Assembly: GCA_036429605.1 (NCBI GenBank)
Contig: JAVFKD010000016.1
Span: 3,410,001 to 3,474,000, forward strand
Source of the DNA: Cladobotryum mycophilum
Lineage: Eukaryota > Ascomycota > Sordariomycetes > Hypocreales > Hypocreaceae
Direction: 5' to 3'
Length of the DNA: 64,000 nt
Part shown: one piece after another, positions 56,532-64,000 of the stretch
Numbering within the stretch: the stretch's first letter is position 1
Layout: each line of letters starts with the position of its first letter
Made by a program: the position numbers and the translations under genes
The notes under the pieces: generated by a model
What the model saw: the letters and a program-made list of their open reading frames with translations, nothing else
Told to the model about the DNA's origin: nothing
Databases searched by the model: none

Positions 56532-57158
56532 ATGGGGGCTTGGGATGCCATTCGCGGTATGAAGCTCATGAACAAATTTGAAGTCGCTTCCTAGCGCATC
56601 TTAGATATGGAAGGAAGCAATTCCACATGAGACGGTGTTACTGTATCTAGATACGTAGTGTTGTACCCGTCGAGGGGTTTTAGATGTAGCAGAGTTTGGA
56701 ATAGTATCACTTATATGACAAGATTTTATCTGCATGTGCTATTTATACATGATTCTGTGCGATATTTGCCTTGTTAAGCCCGGTGTGATGATGCCATTGA
56801 AAGCCATTGGGCAATCTTGTGGTGCCCCGGAGGTTGCACCCGACTGCAACCCTCAACTGCAGCTTATGCCACGTGGATGACACCCTGCATGCATATCCGC
56901 GCCCAGGTGTCAATTGAGTACGATCGATTGAATGTCTCATTTGAATGCTACGAAAATACCACTGTCGGCAGAGAGCCGTAAAATGATGGGTAGATGGTGG
57001 ATCCAATTAAATGATTGTCTCTGACGAAAGCAACACATTCGCTCATTTCCTCACTAAGAGGGCTGCGTGAACTATAGCAGCGGATCTAGAAGTACATTCC
57101 GAGTTTACATTGACCTCTAGCTTCGTTTATTATTCACCCTCATCCTTTCAGCATTACT
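56532..57158. other. convergent 3' region before the NRPS
   Basis: Between the convergent ends of the secreted-protein gene and the NRPS. No gene seen. Confidence 0.5.
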
Positions 57159-60100
57159 TCATGCCTTGTCTGACCATATACCTTGCAAATCGTCCATCAA
57201 ACATTGCAGCGATGTATCCAAACCATGTGCCAATCCCTCGACAGCTTTACAAAGACTGCCCACCATCATTTCTGCTTCCTCCTTGGCCATGAGCTGCGTG
57301 TTTGACAAAAGCTCAATTTGTAGTTGGTCGCCCTTTGGAGCGGATAAGATAGACACATTTCTCACGATGTGGTGTGGATTCTCAAAGTACCCGAGCTTTC
57401 CCGCATAATCCACAAATTGGAATTCCTCGTCATCAAAGTTGTGATGGGAGATTTCTGAGTCGAACTGTGAACCGACCGGCCAATCGGTACAGTGCTCAAT
57501 GATCTCTCGGAAGCCTAGCGAGTCGGCATCCCCCAGCGCAATAAACTGCCCCTGAAGTGCGACCAAGAGGTCCATGCAGGTGTGAAGCTCACTGAGATTG
57601 GCTCGGACGGGAACAATGTTGGCACAGGGGCCAATTATCTCTTCAACTCCTGAAAGCGTAGTATTGCGACCGGCGATGGTGCGACTGAATACCACGTCAC
57701 GCTTCCCAGAAACAAGTGCCAGCAGCACGGCCCAAGCGGAACAGAGAAGGGTGGCTGTGGTGATGTTGCCAGGAATGCTTGGAAGGGGCATCTGTGCCTT
57801 GGCATGGACAGGAGTAGGCAACAAGGCGCCGTGCGTTTCGTTTGGCTGGAACTTGGACAAGATGTTCGTAATAGATGAGCCTTCCATAAGCTCTTTCCAA
57901 TATCTTTCTGAAACAGTCCGTTGGTGATGTGCATATGCTAGGTATTCCGAGAAAGATGGCCGTGTTGTGAACGGCTTGTTGTCGTAGGCATCGACTAGTG
58001 ATCGCACAATAAGTGGCATGGAAACGCCATCGTATTGAGCATGAGAGATGCGAATCACTAGCCTGTCGCCCTGGGTCTCATGTCTGAGAAGGATGAGCTC
58101 AAACGGCGTCTCGTTGGACAGTGGTTGGTTCGTTTGTCTCAGACAAATATCTTGCAGTGACTGATCAAGGCTCAAATCCACGTGGTGAACCTGAACGGTC
58201 TTCTCAGACGATCGAAGCACAACTTGCCAGAACTTGCCGCACAGTCGCGGAAAGGTTGCCCGGAGAATGGAAAATTGATCTAAAACTAGGGAACAGCTTC
58301 TCTCAAAGCGGACAGTATCTAAGCCACGGCCAAGATCGAGATAAAAGTACCTGTGGAACTGTAGAGGATAGGTTTCACCTTCGAGGAGGTAATCTTCCTG
58401 AAAGCTGGTGACAGGTAAAATTTCCTCCACATCGGTGGAATTAAAACTCATGTCTGAGGAATTAATCTCAGAAAGCAGTATCTCTTTTGTCGTCTGGTCA
58501 ACAAGAACCACTGCAGTCAGATCGATTTCAGCTTGTTTGTGATTGAGGCTTGATTGGCGAGCCAGATCAGCTAGTTTGGGATGATGGAATACGTCTAGGA
58601 TAGTAATTTCGACGCCAGTTTGTCGGGCCTCACTAACCAATCTCATTGCGATAATTGAGTCACCGCCAAGATCAAAGAAGCTGTCGTCTAGCCCAATCAT
58701 CTCCGATTTGAGATCGAGCGCCTTGGCCCATATTGTTTGCATCTGCCGTTCTTCCGGGGTGAATGCCTGTCGCTTGGACTCTTGACTAGAAGTCTGAGGT
58801 GCTGCTAGCTGTTGTAATGAGAAAGAGCTTCCGATTTGGCGAAGAAGTTTACGATCCGTCTTGCCAGAGACCATTCTAGGAATCTCCTCTAATGAGAAGA
58901 AAGCTCTTGGCATCATGTAACTTGGCAGATGTGCAGCCAGTTTTCCTCGCATGTTGACGTCAATATGTAGTATCTCCGCTGGAGAGGAATCTGCAATCTT
59001 TGACTCCGTGATAGTCTTATCAACTTGGATGAATACTGCGATCATTGGCTTGTCATCTTCTCCATGAGGTACGATGAGGTCTGCGATGGCCTCTTTTGCT
59101 CCTGGGAAGTTCTTCTGGACACACTGCTCAATTTCCCCGGGTTCCACTCGTTGTCCACGGATCTTGACCTGTTCATCCTTGCGTCCAATAAAGCTCAGAC
59201 TTCCGTTTTCGTTATACCGGACCAGATCACCAGTCTTATACAGTCTGCCATGTCTCCCTGGAACTCTTGGCACGTCTGAACAGCCTGGATCGCCCTGTAG
59301 TAGCCAATCTGGATCTTTGATGAAAGACGCAGCAGTCTTTGTGAGATCGTTGAGGTAACCGCAGCCGACAAGTGGGCCTTCAAGTAAAAGTTCACCAATG
59401 CATCCTGGTGGGAGTAAGGAATTGTGGTTGTCAGGGTCCACAATCCAGGTCACCTGGCCAGTCCCCGTTCCTATCCGAACGACTTCTTCTATGGAAGCAC
59501 TATCGCAGTTATAGATGCTACCTGCTGTGCATTCGGATGGCCCGTAGCCGTTTATGATTCGCGTCCTTCCCCACCACAACTCGATGTCCGTAGTATGAAC
59601 AGGCTCCCCTACTACGAGCAATAATTTGACTTCAGAAAGCACTTCCGGGTTGAGCAGTTTGGCGACAGAGGGAGTTAGAGTAACAATGTCGGCATGGAAT
59701 TCTGCTATGCTTTCTGCGAGTTTGTTTTTTCGATCGTCATCGTTTGGAATGCATAAGCAGGCTCCCGAAGCGAGAGCAAAAAAGATTGTGGAAAGCGATG
59801 CATCGAAGCTGTACGATGCAAAGTCAAATACCCTTGAATCTGATGTAAAACCAAGCCTCTGTGTCTGATGGTGTAACGCAGAGGCCAAGTTCTGATGCGA
59901 TATCTTCACTCCCTTGGGAGTCCCTGAGCTACCTGAAGTAAAGACGGCGTATAAAACTGATTCAGGGCAGACTTTATCTTGGTAATCATTCGGGTGGTGG
60001 TTCCTGTCATTTGAACTGTAGAAATCGGAGTCAAGAATAATTGTCTTCTCTGCTAAGCGCGATGCTAATGGATTGGTAGACGCCGATGAAATAACCAGGT

Positions 60101-63100
60101 TTGCACCAACCTGTTGGACAACAGTGTGAAGACGCTTCTCTGGAAGCGATGGATCGAGTAGTACAAAAGCTCCACCTGACTTCATCACAGCCAACATGGC
60201 GACTACGGTCCACATCGACTTGTTAAAACATAGCGGCACATAGACGCCAGAGCCAACGCCAAAGTCAAGGACAAGTTGGTATGCCAGTTGTGCGGCGAGC
60301 TGATCTAGTTTTGCATAGGTGAGCTGGCCGTCCCAGGCCCAAATAGCCTGGGCATCATGTTGACTAGCTACTCGCTCGGAAATAATGTCATGAACAGATC
60401 GCTCAATTGGCACTGGAACAGTCTTGTTCCACTGCCATATGCTATGCAGATCTTGTGGTGTAGCGATCTGCAGCTCACTTAATCTCTGTGTAGGAGCTGC
60501 ATCACTGAGCTGGCATACTCTGTGGTCAAGTCGTTCCAAGAGCCTTTGTACAACCCATTGCTCTGCTACCCTTGAGTCGAAGCTTGCTGTCGCCGTGATT
60601 CCGTCTTCATTAAGCTGTAGTTCAAGAACAAGGGCATACGTATTAAATGAATGGCCATGATCCTGCCACTCCCCAAAGAGCGTCTCGGCCTCCTTGTTGG
60701 TTTCCTGTGGCTGGATGACAAGCAATGTTTGGAACATACAGGCCTGCCGACAGTCTTGGGATATTTTGCTAATCTGGTGCAAGCCTGCCTGCTCAAAGGG
60801 CATCATGTCTGCCGCACTCTTTTGTACGGCTTGCAAGTATTCCACAGTAGGTTGGTCTTTTGATAACTTGATGCGTAACGGAACGGTGGCAATTGTTGGA
60901 CCTGCCATGTCCTCAATTCCATCTATAGGTACGTTTCTCCCGGTAAGTGTGACACCAAACACAATATCCTCCTCGTGTGTTAGCTGGCTGACAGCCAATG
61001 CCCATGCAGCATGGATTAGCGAGGATACTGTAACATTGGACGAGCGAATCCTTCTTGGTCGAGAGAATTGATAAGATATCTTTTTGTTGGCAACAGGCTC
61101 TTTGACCGATGATGGCAGGGCTGGATATGGCGCAAGATCATAACCGGCCAAGGTTGTCCTCCAGAAGTCCGTTGTTCTGGCACCGTCCTGCTCGCCAAGG
61201 TACTTGATGAATCTGGTGAATGGTGACGGGGTCTTGACGGCATGACCCTTGTAGGTCTGACATACAGCATCAAAGATTAAATCTAGCGATAAGCCATCAT
61301 AGACTGCGTGGTGTGCCGTAAATACGAAGGATGTGTGACCCGGGCTGTCTCTAACGAGGGCGAAATGCATAAGAGACTGACCCAACTCAATCAACCGACT
61401 CCTATCTTCTTGAAGGTAATCATTCAGATTCCCCCTCTCGACCCACCGGATGTTTTCATTTAGAACGATTTGCAAGAAACCGTGGGCATCGTGGTATGCG
61501 ATTCTCGTTCGCATAATCGCAAATTTTTCGGCTACCTCATTCCATGAGCAGCGGAAGGCTTCTACATTGATGTCTGGAGATAATTGAAGCACGTTTTGAA
61601 CGACATAATCGCCAGGTGTCTTGGATGATAGAGACATAAGACCCTCTTGAAGCGGGGTGCAGGGATAAATGTCCTGAACTGTGACCGCGTCGAGCTGATA
61701 CCGAATGCTGACTTTTTTGATCAACAAAGCGATGTCAGGGCAGTTTTGTAAAATAGAAAATGGTTTAATAACTTCTGAGCTGCCGCCCTTAACTTGAACG
61801 CTTTGTTGGGCTGTTTGGTGTAGTGTAGGATAACGGAAGATGTCAGCAACTGCGAGCTGAATACCAGCTTTCCGGGCGTCGTTTGCAACCCTCATTGCGG
61901 CAATAGAGTCGCCCCCAAGCTGGAAGAAGTTGTCGTCTAATCCGATGCTTGATAATTCTAGGCCAAGTATCTGACTCCATATACTTTGCAACTGTCGCTC
62001 AGCATGGGTTTGCGGCTGCCGCTTGGGTCCTTGTTGAAGGGATTGAGCTTCGATTATCTGCTGCATGGAAAAGGAACCTCCAAGCTCACGCAGTCGTTTT
62101 CGATCCATTTTCCCACTGGCAGTTGTCGGTAAGAACGGCATGGAAAAGAAGACTGTTGGCACCATGTACCCTGGCAAGCGGGCAGTGAGCTGATCTCTAA
62201 ATGCACCGTCAATCGGAAGCACTCGACAAGTTGTTTCGAGAGGCTCCGTCATCTTGTTGTGTTCATCCTTTTGTTCAATGAAAGCCGCAACTACAGGCCT
62301 CGCCTTCGTTCCACTCGGCGTAATCACTTCTGCAACCACCTGGCTGGCTTCTTCTGATATGACCTGCTGCACGTGGCTCTCAATCTCTCCGAGCTCCACT
62401 CGTTGCCCGTTAATCTTGACCTGCGTATCTTTACGTCCAATGTACGCGATGCTTCCATCCTCATTGTATCGAACCAAGTCTCCAGTTGCGTAAAGTATCC
62501 CTTGCCGTCCCGTGTGGCTTTGTGTGCCGCGTAGCAACCATGATGGAGCACTGATGAATGCTGCAGCAGTTTTCTTAGCATCGCCTAAGTATCCACGGCC
62601 AACAAGGGGCCCTTCAAGTAAGAGCTCGCCAATACAACCCAGTGGTACCAACCGTTCGTGATTATCTGGGTCAACAATCCAGGGTACGTGTCCCACACAA
62701 TATCCGATTCCAGTAGCATCTTCCGGGCTAGCTGCAGTGTCATTGATGGTAGTAGTAGCCGTACATTCGGCTGGTCCATAGACATTCAACACTTGCACCT
62801 TGCCCCACCAGGCTTGAATGTCTTTTAGGTGCAGTTTTTCTCCAGACAACATGACGATCCTCACTTCAGGAATCTTCTCGGGTGATAGGAACTGGGCGAT
62901 TGTAGGCGTGAGCGAGAGGAGAGTCGGCCTAAGCTTGACTATGCTTTCTATAAGGTTGTTTTCCCGATCGTCCTCGCTAGGAATACATACACACCCTCCC
63001 GAAGCCAGTGTGAACAACGGGTCTGCCACCGCGCCGTCAAAGCTATTGGATGTAACATCAAAAATTCGAGCATCCGCAGTGAATCCAAGACGGGTGGCCT

Positions 63101-64000
63101 GAAGATGCCAGCCTGAAGAAAGGTTGCGGTGCGTCATGACAGCACCCTTGGGCACTCCAGTGCTTCCAGACGTGAATATCACGTACGAGGCGGATGATGG
63201 ATTGACAACAGGCAGATGCCTATCTCTATGAAGCTGATCGTCTAAACCGGCAAAGAGGTTGTCATCAACTGCAACCACGTGGTTTACCAGTCTAGAACTA
63301 AGATCCTTGGTTGAGAAGGAAGATAGAATCAGAGAAGCTTGTAACTGTTGGGTAATAGAGAGAAGACGATGTTCCGTGAGATGGGGGTCAAGGAGCATGA
63401 TGGCCCCTCCGGCTTTGAGAACAGCGAAAACACTAACCGCTGTCCACTTTGACTTCTCGAAACACAGAGGCACGTAAACGTCTGACCCAATGCCAAGGTC
63501 GATCAAGAGGTGTGCTAATTTGGTAGAAAGCTGATGAAGCTCGCCGTATGTGACCTCCCCGTCCCAAGCGCGGAGGGCGACGGTATTGGGCTGCCTCTCT
63601 GCCGTCCTGGCAAATATGTCGTGAATGCATTCATCAAAATGCGGCGGAACGATGCTGTTCCAACCCCATATCATGTCAAGTTGACTGTTTGCTAACACAG
63701 AAATATCCTTGATGAGTTTAGAAGGATTAGCGATGATGGCAGAGACCGCACCACTGACACAGTCGGCAATGCGCGATGCTTCATCTTGCGCGACGCTTTC
63801 AGAGCGAAAATCTATTTCCATCTCAATGCGGTCATCGCTATCGTCGCAAGTAAGACTAATATCATACTTTAGGGGGTTAGTAAGCGGAATGAATTGAACA
63901 ATAGTCTCGCCTGTTTTGCTTACCTCTGTTGGATCATGGCCATCCAAAATCTTGACGACGATTTCGTTCTCCTCGACGTTGCCCGCGCTCTTGGTGCTTT
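57159..64000 (-). CDS. multimodular NRPS, 5' end beyond window
   Basis: Cytosolic peptide synthetase, N-terminus cut by the window edge; over 2,260 residues are visible. Order: tail of a condensation domain (64000 to about 63680), A1 (about 63640-62110; TSGSTGVPKG, NVYGPAECT, YATGDLVRYNEDG), carrier T1 (LGGDSIAAM near 61905), C (HHAVYDG; about 61780-60450), A2 (about 60370-58870; TSGSSGTPKG, YGPSECT, YKTGDLVRYNENG), T2 (LGGDSIIAM near 58665) and a terminal C domain (about 58420-57200). Both A domains keep the Asp that binds an amino-acid α-amine (SFDGA, SFDAS). The terminal C domain has SHAQYD (58046-58029), then 14 residues, then Tyr (57986-57984), the fungal macrocyclising signature. A likely 57-nt intron (63923-63867, GTAAGC ... 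AAAG, branch TTACTAAC) would join HDPTE to YDISLTC; it is a multiple of three, so the frame stays open if retained. No thioesterase or reductase is present. Confidence 0.9.
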   Translation of the reverse strand, partial: STKSAGNVEENEIVVKILDGHDPTEVSKTGETIVQFIPLTNPLKYDISLTCDDSDDRIEMEIDFRSESVAQDEASRIADCVSGAVSAIIANPSKLIKDISVLANSQLDMIWGWNSIVPPHFDECIHDIFARTAERQPNTVALRAWDGEVTYGELHQLSTKLAHLLIDLGIGSDVYVPLCFEKSKWTAVSVFAVLKAGGAIMLLDPHLTEHRLLSITQQLQASLILSSFSTKDLSSRLVNHVVAVDDNLFAGLDDQLHRDRHLPVVNPSSASYVIFTSGSTGVPKGAVMTHRNLSSGWHLQATRLGFTADARIFDVTSNSFDGAVADPLFTLASGGCVCIPSEDDRENNLIESIVKLRPTLLSLTPTIAQFLSPEKIPEVRIVMLSGEKLHLKDIQAWWGKVQVLNVYGPAECTATTTINDTAASPEDATGIGYCVGHVPWIVDPDNHERLVPLGCIGELLLEGPLVGRGYLGDAKKTAAAFISAPSWLLRGTQSHTGRQGILYATGDLVRYNEDGSIAYIGRKDTQVKINGQRVELGEIESHVQQVISEEASQVVAEVITPSGTKARPVVAAFIEQKDEHNKMTEPLETTCRVLPIDGAFRDQLTARLPGYMVPTVFFSMPFLPTTASGKMDRKRLRELGGSFSMQQIIEAQSLQQGPKRQPQTHAERQLQSIWSQILGLELSSIGLDDNFFQLGGDSIAAMRVANDARKAGIQLAVADIFRYPTLHQTAQQSVQVKGGSSEVIKPFSILQNCPDIALLIKKVSIRYQLDAVTVQDIYPCTPLQEGLMSLSSKTPGDYVVQNVLQLSPDINVEAFRCSWNEVAEKFAIMRTRIAYHDAHGFLQIVLNENIRWVERGNLNDYLQEDRSRLIELGQSLMHFALVRDSPGHTSFVFTAHHAVYDGLSLDLIFDAVCQTYKGHAVKTPSPFTRFIKYLGEQDGARTTDFWRTTLAGYDLAPYPALPSSVKEPVANKKISYQFSRPRRIRSSNVTVSSLIHAAWALAVSQLTHEEDIVFGVTLTGRNVPIDGIEDMAGPTIATVPLRIKLSKDQPTVEYLQAVQKSAADMMPFEQAGLHQISKISQDCRQACMFQTLLVIQPQETNKEAETLFGEWQDHGHSFNTYALVLELQLNEDGITATASFDSRVAEQWVVQRLLERLDHRVCQLSDAAPTQRLSELQIATPQDLHSIWQWNKTVPVPIERSVHDIISERVASQHDAQAIWAWDGQLTYAKLDQLAAQLAYQLVLDFGVGSGVYVPLCFNKSMWTVVAMLAVMKSGGAFVLLDPSLPEKRLHTVVQQVGANLVISSASTNPLASRLAEKTIILDSDFYSSNDRNHHPNDYQDKVCPESVLYAVFTSGSSGTPKGVKISHQNLASALHHQTQRLGFTSDSRVFDFASYSFDASLSTIFFALASGACLCIPNDDDRKNKLAESIAEFHADIVTLTPSVAKLLNPEVLSEVKLLLVVGEPVHTTDIELWWGRTRIINGYGPSECTAGSIYNCDSASIEEVVRIGTGTGQVTWIVDPDNHNSLLPPGCIGELLLEGPLVGCGYLNDLTKTAASFIKDPDWLLQGDPGCSDVPRVPGRHGRLYKTGDLVRYNENGSLSFIGRKDEQVKIRGQRVEPGEIEQCVQKNFPGAKEAIADLIVPHGEDDKPMIAVFIQVDKTITESKIADSSPAEILHIDVNMRGKLAAHLPSYMMPRAFFSLEEIPRMVSGKTDRKLLRQIGSSFSLQQLAAPQTSSQESKRQAFTPEERQMQTIWAKALDLKSEMIGLDDSFFDLGGDSIIAMRLVSEARQTGVEITILDVFHHPKLADLARQSSLNHKQAEIDLTAVVLVDQTTKEILLSEINSSDMSFNSTDVEEILPVTSFQEDYLLEGETYPLQFHRYFYLDLGRGLDTVRFERSCSLVLDQFSILRATFPRLCGKFWQVVLRSSEKTVQVHHVDLSLDQSLQDICLRQTNQPLSNETPFELILLRHETQGDRLVIRISHAQYDGVSMPLIVRSLVDAYDNKPFTTRPSFSEYLAYAHHQRTVSERYWKELMEGSSITNILSKFQPNETHGALLPTPVHAKAQMPLPSIPGNITTATLLCSAWAVLLALVSGKRDVVFSRTIAGRNTTLSGVEEIIGPCANIVPVRANLSELHTCMDLLVALQGQFIALGDADSLGFREIIEHCTDWPVGSQFDSEISHHNFDDEEFQFVDYAGKLGYFENPHHIVRNVSILSAPKGDQLQIELLSNTQLMAKEEAEMMVGSLCKAVEGLAHGLDTSLQCLMDDLQGIWSDKA

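Noticed and set aside
1..64000. CRISPR arrays, insertion sequences or bacterial operons
   Set aside because: The window is eukaryotic (spliced introns, fungal proteins); no regularly spaced repeats or transposase genes with terminal repeats were seen.

Overview
This window comes from a filamentous ascomycete (Pezizomycotina, most likely a Sordariomycete). The genes are fungal-type with few short GT-AG introns (about 50-240 nt), often with a CTAAC-like branch site. They include filamentous-fungal forms of BUD3, BEM1/Scd2, PI31 and REV7. The right end carries secondary-metabolism genes. The order is inferred from protein style only.

Layout. 1-12 kb: a mitochondrial carrier-like membrane protein, the polarity scaffold BEM1, a truncated APH-type kinase and the SAC3-family protein THP3. 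13-20 kb: ESCRT-II VPS36, a CENP-B-type DNA-binding protein without a transposase domain, an AT-rich block, an HXXXD acyltransferase and an orphan ORF broken by TGA. 21-33 kb: two divergent mitochondrial genes (ATP synthase subunit k and an MTP18-like protein), the AN1 zinc-finger protein CUZ1, the repair factor RAD4/XPC, an RNF216-type RBR ubiquitin ligase and a short Dcc1. 35-51 kb: BUD3, REV7, PI31, importin-9/KAP114 and an NCS1 nucleobase permease. 51-64 kb: a trichodiene-synthase-like terpene synthase, a 3.3 kb gene-poor stretch, a small secreted cysteine-rich protein and a multimodular NRPS cut by the right edge.

Most of the window is housekeeping (trafficking, polarity, repair, nuclear import, proteasome and ubiquitin). 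The last 12 kb looks like a secondary-metabolite or accessory region. The NRPS ends in a condensation-like domain carrying the fungal macrocyclisation signature SHxxxD-x14-Y, which predicts a cyclic product.

A striking cross-window pattern affects annotation. Six conserved genes (VPS36, ATP19, RAD4, the RBR ligase, REV7, PI31) are each broken by frameshifts. All can be explained by missing bases, and most fall in runs of 4-6 G or C. The simplest reading is homopolymer under-calling in the assembly rather than six pseudogenes. I therefore give these genes as single loci spanning the shifts. Many ORF starts in other frames use TTG or GTG and were ignored.
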